A stretch of 64,000 nucleotides of DNA from Haliotis asinina. Lineage: Eukaryota; Mollusca; Gastropoda; Lepetellida; Haliotidae. The stretch is taken from positions 45,980,645-46,044,644 of the forward strand of contig NC_090281.1 in assembly GCF_037392515.1 (NCBI RefSeq), written 5' to 3'. Numbering within the stretch: position 1 is the first letter of the stretch; each line of letters begins with the position of its first letter. Both the position numbers and the translations under genes were made by a program. This document shows, one piece after another, positions 35,001 through 48,397 of this stretch. The notes under the pieces are model-generated. The model was not told the DNA's origin. It saw only the letters and a list, made by a program, of their open reading frames with translations, and did not search any database.

Positions 35001-35896
35001 GGTTCAAATTAAATAATACCGACGAAATACACAACCTTTGTCTCTGAGTAAACATTCAAGGAAGTGAAAGGTTCTTGTAACAATTGTCTCATAGATGGCC
35101 TGGTCAGACTTTGAGGGTCCTGATGGGGAGGTATGGTCCACGTATTCTGATTTTGGTGGAAAGAACAAGTACGGTATCATCCTCGCTGCTGATCTTCAGG
35201 GAAGCTACACCATGACACCTTGCATGGCTGGATATCAATGGGTAGGATTGTAGGTCATTCTATCAATTCTCGAGTCCAGGAGGTTACTAATAGTGTTTCG
35301 GTTTTCACAAATAGACATAACCGTATTTCACATGTGCGCTAATATTTCCAGTTTCCTACATCCATGGTTTTCCCAGCCAACAACCCCAACAAAATCCAGC
35401 CCTTCACAGACCTCCAGCCTTTGAAAATGAGTGGCTGTACCATGACTGACTTCTGTCTCTTCTATTTATCGCCTGTACTGGCCGTAAGTGGGTAGGTGTA
35501 TTACCTCATTTCAACCATATCCATGCTTAATGCACGTGTAAAATATCAACTGGTGAATATATATGACCCTATTACTTTTGGTTAGAAATGTGACTTAAAG
35601 TGTTTGGAGCGAACATTCTCTGTCTGAATGTCAGAAGAAGTCAAAACAATAATACGATTATTTTCCCGTGCAGCAAACAAGTTCTGATCCAGGGTGAGTT
35701 AGACAAGTGGGTGCCGATGTCACCCCAGAGAGTGACGGCCATCAACATTGCCGATGACATCACCATCAGTCTCACTGGGGCTGCCTACGAAACTGTCTCC
35801 TTTTGGTTCAACGTTGATGGTAAATCCTCACCTGTGACCTGTAACCTCGGAGCAGCAGGGTTAGCCACTCTCAGCTTCATAGAAGGCAAATGTTGA

Positions 35897-37165
35897 GGAG
35901 TATAATGAATATCTCTGTGCTTGGGTTCCCGTGTGTGGTTTTAAAGTTACATCGGAATACGCAAATCAAGCTATTGCATGCATTCACCAACTAATCCTGC
36001 ACCCAGTGACCGAACGAGATACATGTTCCTAGATATAGATACTTACATGTAAACTGTTGTTTGGCTTCATAATATATAGGGGATAACTGGCATTAAATGA
36101 ACGTAAAACATGTCCTAATTGAACTCTTGAATTTCGGTTGTGCTTTTGAAATGTGTGTAGTGACGAATTCCCGCATACCCGTTTCTGTGTTGAATAACTA
36201 AATAAATTATACATACGCTCTCATGTTTCATTCATTCTGTATGATTGTATGTGTGCCAGTGACTATGAAGAAAACTGGCCACCCTGCAGCCGAATCCGTA
36301 TATCTCCGAAATACAAGCTTGGAACCACAAGCCACGAACTTCTCCATGTCTTCCATAAAGTCAACGGTTCTTTTAAGAATGCTAACACAAATAACACAAC
36401 TTGTACTTGACAAAACATTACATATCTCAAGCGGATGGGTCCAAATTTAAGGATTGCCAGCCTACAGCTTCAGTAGCAAAACTTCAGTATATTAGTGTTT
36501 GCCATCGCAGATGGGCTTGGTCATTGTGACTTGTCACAACCAGAAACAACTTTCACTGAATCTGTGGTCGACAGAGACCGCAGCGATGTCTTGTCAAATA
36601 CGAAGCTTTTTTGGTAACACGCTAGGCATATCCACGGAATTGCACTTGAGTATAATTTACACCAATGCGTTTCGGCCTCTGATCCCTCTGTCATGTAGGG
36701 GTATGGGAGTGGCGAATCTTAATAGAAGTGACAGGAATCAAGGGTTCCCTGCATACCGCCATTTTTTAAAGTAAATCTTGTTCAAACTGTCAGGAATTCT
36801 AGTAATGATGTAACGGTAAACGGTGTAAAACATATAATGTGAAAACTATACATTCCTTATTTTGCTACGCATATAACTGTCTTTTGTTACCGGGTAATGA
36901 AAAAATAATAGATTGAATGAATGTAACGGTATTACTGAACCCCCATCGAACCCTTGGGCTGGGAGGCCAATTACTCATTGATACACAAGAAGAGAAGATA
37001 ATGGAGATAAAACTGCAATGTTTTGAAATTAGATTCATGAATGAAATTAAAAGTCATTCTAATTAGTCATTCTAATTCCTCATCCCAATCAACATATTCT
37101 ATTAACAATTCTTGTGGGTTTCTCAATATACAACTGCTAAAAGTTAATTTTATATTTTGCGTTCA
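35897..37165. other. B-C intergenic region, left part
   Basis: AATAAA at 36200-36205 may be the poly(A) signal of B. No exon or known repeat is otherwise seen. Confidence 0.45.
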
Positions 37166-37345
37166 CACATATTCAAACTATATGACGGCAGTATGCACAT
37201 GATCGAGCCTCCACAATCCTGTGATCGACAGCATGAGCATTGATCGAGGCAAGTGGAATACGATTACTTGAATCAACAGAGTCATCGAACCTGATAACGC
37301 CGTCCTGATACACCTTGTTAGATCATTGGTTCCTGAAGACCAATA
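37166..37345 (+). mobile_element. Abalone-type SINE, diverged
   Basis: ACTATATGACGGCAGTATG, GATCGACAGCATGAGCATTG and a degraded CCTGATAACGCCGTCCTGAT match the family in order. Confidence 0.65.
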
Positions 37346-38505
37346 AGAACAGTGATCATGACTGTGGAGATCATACACTGGATAGATCAATGAAATCGAA
37401 CGTGTTCTCTATTTCGGTAAAACTCAATATGCAATCACGACGTAATCTAAATACTTGACATATTATTATTAATATAACATTGACATATATACACTTATTA
37501 ATGTAAAATGATCGCTGAGGTTAGGTCCCGGTTGGTTTATATGTGACCTTGACTGATGATTGTGCCGCATCACATGTGAGAAGCACGCTGGTCTGTCGTG
37601 GTTTCCGGATGAAGGCATCCTTAAGCTTACACAGGCATGAGCAGTAAAGCACAGACTCAGACACACAAGTTCATATGTGTAGACAGAGGCATTGTACACA
37701 GCCACGAACATATAGACACAGACATACAGACGCTGTTGATGGAGCCTCTGCAGAAGGTGTGTTACTAGTTTCACTATGTCATACAATATAGCGACACAAA
37801 ACTACTGCCTGTTGTTCTGGCACCAGCACTGAGCAGCATACTGTCAAGCATGAAAGTCAAAATGTATCATGATATCTCGTGGGGCAAACACACAAAACCG
37901 GCATGCATGACCACTGCTTTTCTTTAAGTTTTGTTGCAACATTCCGTATTCAAATTGCTAACCAACGAGTACAAAATAATTGCAGCAAAAATTGGGCATT
38001 TTATTTTAACGCCCTTAAAGGTAATTGTAAATTATTGTTGGGTTTTCTTATATATTGCAGTCAGGGATATTTGAGAAAGTTCAATTGTCTCTGTTGTAGA
38101 TTTGATATATTTTATTTATTTATTTTAAATGTTTCATTTCTATTTTCTATATTCATCTTGTTCAGTAGATATTACCATATATTTAACATATTGACACGTG
38201 GGGTGTCAGTTTGTACCTATAGGTGGAAGTTACTTACCTGTACAAAAGATAGCAACAGACTGATACTTGCAGCTGGCCTCCTCTACTAACTCAAGGAAGT
38301 CTAGACACCTGATCTGTTTTCTTACTATAAACAATTTTACCTGGAATCGTCACAGGATTCAATTCTCCGTTTGACATCCCTATTAACGACACGGTATCAC
38401 TCTTGTTTATTTCCATGGACAAATAGTAACCAGGGTGATACATAGTAGTGTTTACTCACCCAGGTCTGTCACACATAAACCTTAGTCTCAACCTTTACCC
38501 ATACC
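37346..38505. other. B-C intergenic region, right part
   Basis: No exon, tRNA-like box or recognised element found. Several short open frames here have no splice-bounded or compositional support. Confidence 0.45.
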
Positions 38506-38604
38506 TGTTATCACCTCAGACAGAGCACGCCCTTGTGGGCATCACGTCAAGAGAAGTGTGTATATAGGGGATATCATGAGATAGCGAGTGGATATCGGTT
38601 GAAG
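38506..38604 (+). promoter_or_regulatory. Gene C proximal promoter
   Basis: TTATCACCTCAGA is followed by a TATATAGG box at 38561, 44 bp before the ATG. Same arrangement as genes A and B. Confidence 0.5.
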
Positions 38605-41600
38605 ATGTGCCCTAAGACCTGTATATGCCTATTGCTGTTCCTGTCACTCGCCGTCAGTAAGTCTGTTTTTCACATCAATAATGGCCACAAAATCTCTGTC
38701 TATATTCTGTTTAAGCATGTAAGTCGCTTTTTGTCATGGCAGTAGTAAAGAAAAATGATTACGATTTTTTTCCATAATGTGCCTTGATAAAAGCGTGCCG
38801 ATACATTTATCAGTACTTCCTTGCTTTGTCAGTTTAATTCAGTAATTTGATATTTAGTGGACCAATTTAAATCCAAGTTTATGTAACTTGAAATTATTTC
38901 AATGACACTTTGGCAGATAATTGTTCTCTTTGGTTATTAAATAAGAAATAGTGTCTATCCATGAAATCATGCGTGAAAATATTGAAACGACAGAAACAAA
39001 CATAACTAGACACTCAAATTTTCTAAGCACACGTCCAAACTAAATATTGATGCCCATTCAGTTATACTATATTGATATTCCATTTTTGCGAGCATGCCAC
39101 TAGCCACTGTATATGAGAAAAAGATAATAAACATCCAGACAAATGAAACTTGTCGAAAGGAATGGATTAAATTTCCGTTAATTTCCCTTCATAAATTGTT
39201 TCCTTCTTGTCATCATCATTTGCACTGTGTCAGTCTTGTAAATCCAGTATCCCGTACTTTATAATGGTGTATAAATATACAATATGCGCGATCAACTCGA
39301 TCAACTGGGAATCAACATACAGAAGCGCTTCACTGATCTCTTATATCGAAATCTGTTTAAACTTATAAGTGATATTTAGTCAACTCGTTGAATAATGGTC
39401 AATTCTTCTTGCTTGATAGGTATTAGGAATGTTTTGCCTTCAAACAAAGGATAGAAAACTGCGATCAGTTCGTGATTTTGTATATTTTCTTAACAGGCTT
39501 GCATGCAGACAATAGTCCGTGCGACTGATTTAGATTCACTTCTTACATTGCTTCATTGAAGCTTTCATATTTGCAGTCTCCGAAGGAAAGCAGGACTTTG
39601 CTGTCAACGTTAACAATGACGGCACATACAACGTCGTGGTTCAGGGAGATGTGTGGTTGAAGAGCGCCCCTACCTTCTTCAGAGCTGATGGTCAAGTGTT
39701 CTCATCTGCTGATGGATCTCTGAAGCTGGTCAAGAACACTCAGTCCAATGGTGATGATGTGATCGGGCAGTGGGAGGCCAACAGCTTCTTGTACCAGGCA
39801 GGGTCTAGTCAGATCGAGGCCAGTTTTGTACAGTACACACCAGACCCAAGCATATTCACCTACAACAATCCGGCTGTACCGTTTATGTTATTCAAACAGG
39901 TGAATAAACATAAACTGAAATTTATGAGAACATGGACATTCTGTCATCCATGAGGAGGCGGACGTAATAGAGATATCCCTTCTTTTGCTCAGATGCAAAA
40001 CCATTAATGTTGTTCATGAGCTCATCAGGCCAAGTTAAAGCTTCTTAAAACTAAATAAAGGTACAAACAAACATGTACCTCGCATCACGTCTGATGATCT
40101 TTTTCACAACACTTTTTTCCGAGAAGATTGTGTAGGCACTTCAATGACACGCTTCCAGTAGGTTATGTCATTGTTATGCCCTCGTGTCTTGCGTTCGTAT
40201 CCCAACGCCTTTTTCTTTGGTAAGACTAATTAAGGCTGAATATCATTCAACGGTATGGATTAATGGGGTAATTATTCTTACCCTTCGCATAAATAACATT
40301 TGAGCAGCCCAAACAGTATTTGTCAAGATGTCTTTATATAAACACACTCCATGTTTCTTTCCATCAATCTTTCATCAATGACAACAGCGTTACATCAGTG
40401 GAGCAAACAACACCGCCTCCAACAGCAGTGACTTCACCATTTCTGGATTTCCGGGATTTCAAATCCAAGAGCCAACGTTTCCCTTGGGCTATCTTAGTTA
40501 CGGAGGTCTAATGTTTGGTTGTATGGGACTAAAGGCTGGACAGTAAGTATTTGGTTGTCGTTGAATATGATGAAACAGGACCATCGTTGACGTGAATTTA
40601 TTGAACCTCGGTCCTACTTGCCGGAACTAGAAATCTCTTTTACATCTAAATTATTTTTCGCAGTTAATGTATGGGAGCAAAACTCTGTACCAAATCTTTA
40701 CAAATATTCAGTTTTTATACTTCTTTTATCTATCAAGCCTTTATACTCCTTTTGGTATATTTCATTTTACTTCAGGCAAAACGCATTAGAAATGGACATG
40801 CATTTTACAACCTGATTGTCTCAGTCGACATTCATTTCAATTATTCCATCATCGAATAAACTTTTAGATGGGAAGCATCATCATTTAACATACACGATGG
40901 GATTGAGAGTGGACCGTTGGCCCTATTTGATCGACAGAAGACTGCAAATACCCTGATTATCTCCCCTGCAAGTCGGTTCATGTCGTCATCACAATGGCGT
41001 CAGGACAACAGCACCGGCGGGGACAACGTCTACTGGGGCACTATGGGCGGTGTGGAAAACGTCCCGCTAGGTGTGGAAACCAGTTTTATCCTGTTCTATG
41101 GTAACCAAGGTATCAACAAGGTACACATTCCGCTTAAAGCCTCAAGCAATATTTAGTGTCACAAAAGTTCTTCAATGATGTTACTACATAGATCAACATA
41201 CAAAATGATATTTTCAGCATATTTGTTTAAGAGATGAAAGTAAAAATTTGCAAGCATCAAAAAATGAAGTTCACTTTTACGTATGCATGCAAGAGCTTTT
41301 AATATTTTCCAACACCATTTCTCACCACACGATATAACTGCGACTATTCTTGCAGGCCTTTGTGAGCTGGGGTCAAATTTTGCAAAGATTGCACGGAAGA
41401 AGTGACCACTTTGTCAAGTCCGACTTCACGATCAACTATCTGGGGTACTGGACAGACAATGGTGCGAAGTGTTTTTATTTGATATATATTGTGGGGGATG
41501 GCTTCGATAGAACAGAATAACCTCGCATGATCATTCAAAACTGAACTTTCCTTTTGAATAGGAATTATAAGCGTTTACAAACTTTTCAAAGACAGATAAC

Positions 41601-44600
41601 TGATGAACTCACCTTCATTTCTCTTTGTCACAACACCAAAACACAACGTATGGGATGTACGTGCAAATTTCGGTAGCCGAGTACACGTGCGTGGGGTGTC
41701 ATTCTTGATCTTAAGGATTTTCAAGAAGGTCAACAAATCACTGCAGACCATATTTTCTTGCATCACACAGTTGTTATTGTTTGTTATTAGCCTGTATGTT
41801 TGACACTGAAAATCGTACACATGCACATTTCACGTCATATGCCAGTCATCTTTCGAGGGTGATTACCGTACAAAAAAACCTGTGGTTATAAGGAAGGGCA
41901 AGTAGTGAAAAAATCATTATTATCATATCAGCATTGACTGACTCCGACATGTCTCCCAATGTTTTCAATCGCAAATTAAAAATGAAGTTCCCCCACTTCT
42001 TAGAAAATATATTGATATAATGTGCTTGCTTGCAACCAGCGTCCTTTTCACTTTTGTCCACACAGGTTTTTTTTTCCCTTTTCAGGTGCGTATTACTACT
42101 ATTTGACAGAGAAAGGAAAGAATTACCAGGACACAGTGCTTGACATCAAGAGCTACATTGAACAGCTGGGGATACCCGTCAGGTCAGTACATTTACACAT
42201 GTTAAAGCACTAATGGTACAGTAATGGTTCAACTACATGAGTATTGATACCACTTCATAACAGCCAAGCCGGTTACTTCGTTTATTCAGTACTTCGAGGT
42301 GTACTTCGAGTTGGGACAACAATCCTATTGTTTATTTGCCAGGTACATTCACGAATTTTGGTACTACCAGAACTACATAAATGAGCTTGCCGTTTGTTTG
42401 CCAGACATCCGTTTTGATGAATGGTGGTGTTACTGGAGCAATGACATTCTTGCATATTTACCAGGTACATTCAATAGGAGGAATGGTAGTACTACTGGAA
42501 TAATGACCTTGTTTATTTACCAGGTACATTCAATAGGAGTAATGGTACTACTACTGGAATAATGACCTTGTTTATTTACCAGGTACATTCAATACGAGGA
42601 ATGGTAGTACTACTGGAATAATGACCTTGTTGTTTATTTACCAGGTACATTCAGTACGACGAATGGTGGTACTACCGGGACAGTCACGGTGGTGTAGTGA
42701 GCTGGTCAGCTCTACCAAGCGTTTTCCCGAATGGAATGCAGTGAGATGAGCTTTTGTATCTTTACAGAACGTTTCAAATACTGCGTTATTCAGTTTATCC
42801 CTTTCACTATCATTAAAATATCTCATCACCCCCAATCAGTACTACACACCTATCACTATATACGGGTATATGTAACTACACCACACAAAAGTTTATCTTT
42901 TTGCACGTGAAACAGATACAGGTACGTACATTAGAGTGCAGTGTATATACAACATGTGATGGTGTGATTATACCCTTTCAACATACTTGGTCGTGATATT
43001 TTGAGTTTGGCGTCATTAACGACATTCTGTGTTTTCCGCACGTATCCTTGGATGAAGGTGGCTTTACAACAGGACGGAGTATCCGGTCGTGGCCCACAGC
43101 ATGTACTGGTAAGGATTCGAGTATTCAGTTTAGTCAATATTTGCAATTACGATATATTTAATGTATTGTTTTACGATGCTCCATATATATCATTACGAAA
43201 GCTATGGATATTTCTCATACTTCTCAATTCTCAATGTCGGCAATATCCCAAGAACTAATATACATCTCGGAACAATTACGTAAGATTCTAAGTCAAATGT
43301 AAATACATTTATCAGAACATTATACGGGCATTATGTCATGCTTTCAAGAGTTCTTTGGTATGAATGGTGTGCTTTAATGCGCATTGTACTTTGAAGTAAA
43401 TCCATGTCTGCATGCTTCCAGGTCCAGCAATACAACATATGCAACTGCTAACGGGGGAAAGTATAAATTTCTGATTGATGGCCACCTGTCATTACCACTG
43501 GAAGAGGTAAAAACACAAGATATATGTTTATTTTAGAAAGTAATAATAATTACACTTTGCTATTTACCATTTGCCCAGATAAATAGCATGTATCCTGGCT
43601 TGGTCGGGAGTCTGCATGTAATTATTATTACTATATTTGCAGAGGTTTCTTGTGTCTGAAAAATGTGTTTCTTTTATTGTCGCGATGTTGTGTAGCAATC
43701 ACTATCAGACGTGTTCGCCATCCATTTTCAGAGATTTTGGACTGAATTGCTTGCTGACGCGAGGACATGGGGTCTGTATGTTTACGAACAGGTAATACAT
43801 CTCAGAGACAATTTGACAAAGTTAAATCTCAAATCTTATAACAGATCACACATGCGTGTGATGGTTGGTATGTTTCATTTCTGTAGGATTTCCTCGATGA
43901 AGAATTTACTAACGTCCAAACATTCCTGACTGACATTGACCTCGGTCGCCAATGGCTAACTCAGATGGGCAATGGTGCTGCCAAGAACGAACTGACCATT
44001 CAGTACTGCATGTCCTACCCACGACATATGCTGCAGTCTCTGGAAATACCTGTCGTCACACAGGTGAGTGTAGGGAGCGAGTAAAAGAGTCTATTTAACG
44101 ATATTCAAGCCTTATTAAGTTAGAATACCTAAGACTTGTATTCGTGAGCGGGAGACAGAATGAGAAAGTTTTGAAAATTATTTAAATAACATCGATGTGT
44201 TGATGTAATGACAGAAGAGATGCTAGGAATATCAATCTATGATTACCCTCTACTTTCATAGTATCTAGCAGCGAGTGTCAAGGAAGGGGTGTTTAGTGAC
44301 CAAGATGCTAGGAATATCAATCTATGATTACCCTCTACTTTCATAGTATCTAGCAGTGAGTGTCAAGGAAGGGGTGTTTAGTGACACAAGATGCTAGGAA
44401 TATCAATCTATGATTACCCTCTACTTTCATGGTATCTAGCAGTGAGTGTCAAGGAAGGGGTGTTTAGTGACCAAGATGCTAGGAATATCAATCTATGATT
44501 ACCCTCTACTTTCATAGTATCTAGCAGTGAGTGTCAAGGAAGGGGTGTTTAGTGACACAAGATGCTAGGAATATCAATCTATGATTACCCTCTACTTTCA

Positions 44601-47571
44601 TAGTATCTAGCAGTGAGTGTCAAGGAAGGGGTGTTTACTGACCAAGATGCTAGGAATATCAATCTATGATTACCCGCTACTTTCATAGTATCTAGCAGCG
44701 AGTGTCAAGGAAGAGGCGTTTGGTGACACAAGATGCTAGGAATACTAATGTATAAATACTGCTAACACCTAGCCGTAAGTGTCAATAAATGTATGCCAAC
44801 AATAAGAAGGCAGGGATCCACCAGTTACCAATACCGAGACCGCCAAGGAAACATGTATTAAATAGGCTTGACCATTTAACAAATTGTTTGGAAACGTTTG
44901 TTTCAGGCTCGCGCAAGTAATGATTATCAACCAGACACGACCAATTGGAAAATAGGTGTCACGTCACTCTTTGCTTGGGCTATCGGCGTCGCACCTTTCA
45001 AGGACAATTTTTGGACAACCGGTGTTCAACCTGGAAATAGATACAGTGAGAGAAAACTCCCGCTTCTTTAACCTTACCTTTTGAAACACTTTCTCTTTGT
45101 AAGTTCTTGATTCTGTTGTTTGTTTGTTCGTTCGTTCGATTGTTTGTTTGTTTGTCCCGCACTAAACAGTATTCTAGCCACATAGCAGCCTGTAAATAAT
45201 CGAGTTTTTACCACATAATCTAGTGATCAACAGCATGACCCTTTATTCGACATGTGTCATCATAGTCTACAAGCCTGACCATCCGATTTCGTTCCTTATG
45301 ACAAGCATTGTTGCTGAAGACCACGTGTCTCATTTCAGAGCATTTTCCAGTGGAAAACTATACCTCCCTGAATGCCGTGGTTTCAACCTTAAGCACAGGT
45401 CCAGTAGGAATCAGTGACATGATTGGTGGCACCAACAAGACACTCATCATGAAGTAATGTTGATGTGTTTTTAAGGAGTGATTATTTCACAAATATTTTC
45501 ACATTTTTGTAGAATCGTTTTCTGATGTTTTATAATGTCCTGTCTGGCTACACCCTTTGGACTATTTGGTCATTATGTAATACTACTTTAACATTACTGA
45601 TTCTTTGGTTTTCTCTGTTTATCAGTCACAATTCCTTTGTGAAAAATATATTCTTCTATATTTTTTATTCATTACTCATTTGTTTTTCTTATTGCTCTTT
45701 CTTGACATTTTGTATTTGTTATTACTTTACTAAGTGTGCTATCCATGTATTTTATTACCTGTCTGTCTATTTCATATTGATTTTTTTTGAGTGTGATTCT
45801 TAACAATCGTCTGTATTTCAACTGTGTTTGTTTCTGGGTAAACCTTTATATTATCTAAACATCTGGGTTTATCAAGGAAGAGAATTATATTGACATCAAC
45901 AGATAACTCTTTGTGTATCACTTTTAAAACCTGATCTTATATTTGATCACCACTGAACTTATTGGGTACTATACCAGCATTTAATATTTTTGTTACATTT
46001 ATCTAAGTATTCGTACCTATATTTATTCACTGTCACCATCTACAGATCTGTAAATGCTGACGGTCTGATCTTGAAACCGTCGCGACCAGCGACTTCAATT
46101 GACAACAGAATACGGAAGGTACCTGTTCACCATGTGTTCATTTGTAATGTCCTTGAGTTAGGAATGCACATGTATCAGTTTGATCAGTTGATCAGTTTCA
46201 TCAGAAGCATGATTTGAGTCCCATCGATTTTTTTCCACCGACGTCGTGCAAACGCAAATTTCTATTTTATTAGTTATTTACCAAAGTATTATTTTTGCTT
46301 CTGTTCGATGGGCGGACGTTTAAAATCGTCGTTGCGTGGCGGTTACTTGGGTGAGGGAAATGAATTTCAGTGAAAGATAGGAAAGGTAATTATTGCTTCA
46401 GTGCTTCGATGCAAACTGACAAAAAATAGTTACCTTGCATCTAGAAAAGTTAGTCTACATTTTCTTTTCAGGACTATTTTTTCTGATTTAATGTGAAAAT
46501 AGTATATACCTAAGCAACCTCATTATTCAGACTACGCATCGTTTATTTTACCCATATCATGTATATGAACCAGTACTGGAACAAGAAACCAGACTGTGAA
46601 AAGCTGGTCTAGAGAATGAAATGACAACGGGATACAACTGATAAAATGTTTGGGGCTCACAACGACAACGGACTGTCGTGAATAACCATACTGTGTGTTT
46701 TCTAGATGGCTTGGTCAGACTTTGAGGGTCCTAATGGTGAGGTATGGTCAACGTATTCGGATTTTGGAGGAGAGAACAAATACGGCATCATCCTCGCTGC
46801 TGATCTAAAGGGAAGTTACAGCATGACTCCTTCCATTGCTGGATATCAAGGGGTAAGACATCTCTACTGTCATTTGTTTTCCATGGATTACTGTTTCGGT
46901 TTTAGTAGATATACAACTGGAACTACGTTTGTACCTGAAATTATGCTGGCATTTTCAGTTTCCTAGCTCCATGGTTTTCCCGGCCAATAATCCCAACAAG
47001 ATCCAGCCCTTGACGGACACTCAGCCTTTGACAATGAGTGGATGTACCAAGGCTGACTTCTGTCTCTTCTACGTATCACCTATATTGACCATCAATGGGT
47101 AGGTGTATTCCTTTCTTTTAAAGTACGGCATTTCTCTGTCGAGGTGAAACTGCAGGTACAAGTATCAGTACCTGACAGTGAAAGTCAGTGATTACATTGG
47201 TGATAACAGTTCCGATAAGGATGAAAGCAGAGATTGTCCGGATGCACCTGACCTCGGACAACTCTTGTAGTTGGAACAAGATCGCCGCTCAATACGGTTG
47301 CGGCGTGGTTTCAGAATGCTATGTATTTTCTCACTTCAGCAAACAGGTTCTGATCCAGGGTGAGTTGGACAAGTGGGTGCCGATGTCACCCCAGAGAGTA
47401 ACGGACATCAACATTGCCGATGACATCACCATCAGCCTCTCTGGAGGTGTCCACGAAACTGTCTCCTTCTGGTTCAACGAGGATGGTAAATCCTCACCTG
47501 TGACCTGTACCCTCGGAGCTGGAGGAACAGCCAGCCTTAGTTTCACAGCAGGCACGTGTCGTGGTGTATAA
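38605..47571 (+). CDS. Gene C: secreted GH-D-like protein
   Basis: Exons: 38605-38656, 39577-39899, 40388-40542, 40868-41120, 41356-41461, 42086-42182, 42645-42740, 43058-43108, 43422-43506, 43732-43791, 43887-44063, 44907-45045, 45339-45453, 46046-46118, 46706-46852, 46959-47098, 47340-47571. They join into 766 residues, or 762 if exon 13 uses the CAG 12 bp downstream. The signal peptide is MCPKTCICLLLFLSLAV. Candidate active-site residues match gene A in number: D427 in YEQDFLDEEF and D491 in ARASNDYQPD. The latter closely resembles RASDDFYP of raffinose synthases as I remember them. Exons 3, 11 and 12 are closer to gene D than to A or B. All donors are GT. Intron 11 carries a 0.5-kb minisatellite. 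No lesion seen; catalytic activity is inferred only. Confidence 0.83.
41570..41765 (-). repeat. Dispersed repeat, copy 2 (intron 5 of C)
   Basis: Reverse-orientation homologue of 25128-25335. Both carry short, non-conserved reading frames, which argues against a shared protein. Confidence 0.55.
42343..42644 (+). repeat. 59-bp tandem copies of the exon 7 start (gene C)
   Basis: GTACATTCA units start at 42343, 42465, 42524, 42583 and 42645 (the last is the real exon). Spacings are 122 (two units, one lacking GTACATT), 59, 59 and 62 bp. The inner units share AATA(G/C)GAGGAATGGTAGTAC, unlike the units in B, so the arrays expanded or were homogenised separately in each gene. Confidence 0.9.
44219..44760. 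repeat. Alternating 85/86-bp minisatellite (intron 11 of C)
   Basis: GATGCTAGGAATATCAATC starts at 44219, 44304, 44390, 44475, 44561 and 44646, with a last, diverged unit at 44732. Spacings run 85, 86, 85, 86, 85, 86 because units end alternately in GTGACCAA and GTGACACAA. The true repeat is therefore a 171-bp dimer. Confidence 0.95.
45144..45322 (+). mobile_element. Abalone-type SINE just before exon 13 of C
   Basis: CCCGCACTAAACAGTATTC, AATCTAGTGATCAACAGCAT and CCTGACCATCCGATTTCGTT match the family. Its end lies about 16 bp before the exon 13 acceptor CATTTCAG, so it makes up the branch-point region. Confidence 0.75.
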
Positions 47572-48071
47572 TATATACGAAATGCATGAGCATGAGTATT
47601 GTATGTTGATCTATTAACAAGTGTCCTTGTGTGCTATTTCGCTTTTGCAAATTTAATGTCCTATGATGAAAGTAAATAAAGGTTTTACGTTTTTGTTTTC
47701 TTATTTTCTTACTCTGTAAACGTTTGAGTCCGTGTATGTGTGCTTCAGCAGATAATTCTGGACATAATTCACAGTGAGTGAGTATAGTTTTACTTAAAGT
47801 AATATTTAATCAATATCACAGCGAAAGACATTATATATTTTCAGACTTATTATCCTGCCTTCAGGTTATTCAAAACAGTTCGTGTCAGCATAAAGTTTAT
47901 TTGACATCATTAAGTTACATAATAAACTTGCTACGACCTCGTCTTTTGTTGGTTACCCAGCCATGTTGGAATCGCTGGTAACACAATAGCTACTGCTGCA
48001 GGCACATTAGCAGCAAACAAATCTGTACCATATACTGATGTTAAACCCGTTATTAGATCCTACACCTGCAG
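47572..48071. other. C-D intergenic region, left part
   Basis: Starts with the 3' UTR of C (AATAAA at 47675). No other feature recognised. Confidence 0.5.
47675..47680 (+). terminator. Poly(A) signal of gene C
   Basis: AATAAA 104 bp after the stop codon, followed by a T-rich stretch. Confidence 0.65.
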
Positions 48072-48297
48072 CAACCTATGCTTGCCATAAAAGGCGACTA
48101 TGCTTGTCGTAAGAGGTGACTAACGGGGTCTGGTGGTCAGGCTCGCTGACTTGGTTGACACTTGTCATCGGTTCCTAACTGAGCAGATCGAGGCTCATGT
48201 TGTTAATCACTGGATTGTATGGTCCAGACTCGATGATTTACAGACCATATAGCTGGAATATTGCTGAGTGCGGCGTAAAAGTAATCTCACTCATTCA
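48072..48297 (-). mobile_element. Abalone-type SINE
   Basis: Minus-strand copy: GTAAGAGGTGACTAACGGGG, GGTCAGGCTCGCTGACTTGG and GAATATTGCTGAGTGCGGCG. Confidence 0.88.
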
Positions 48298-48397
48298 GGG
48301 GGTGTAAATAAATAAAACAAAATTAAACCAAATATCAGGTATATCCGCTTGGGATGTCAGTCCAGACTGGAAGAAGTAATTTTACGACGGTGTCGTA

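Larger units (their letters stand above)
28097..35896 (+). pseudogene. Gene B: disrupted paralogue of gene A
   Basis: All 17 exon positions are kept: 28097-28142, 29449-29767, 30432-30586, 30881-31133, 31335-31440, 31752-31848, 32068-32163, 32516-32566, 32889-32973, 33139-33198, 33296-33472, 33645-33783, 33955-34063, 34590-34662, 35095-35241, 35352-35491, 35674-35896. Three lesions separate it from its relatives. Exon 2 ends ATGTCAAACAG where the others have ATG, two codons, AAACAG (4 bp missing, frameshift). Exon 6 has GCGTAATAC where the others have a tyrosine codon (stop). Exon 17 stops at TGTTGA, three codons early. Splice sites look intact, and later exons are otherwise open and close to A (exon 12 differs by only a few residues), so inactivation is recent. 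Transcription may continue. An assembly error is possible but would have to occur three times. Confidence 0.8.

Noticed and set aside
37879-38289. 136-residue frame in the B-C spacer
   Set aside because: Low-complexity, F/Y/L-rich AT sequence without splice sites, a promoter or similarity to anything else here.
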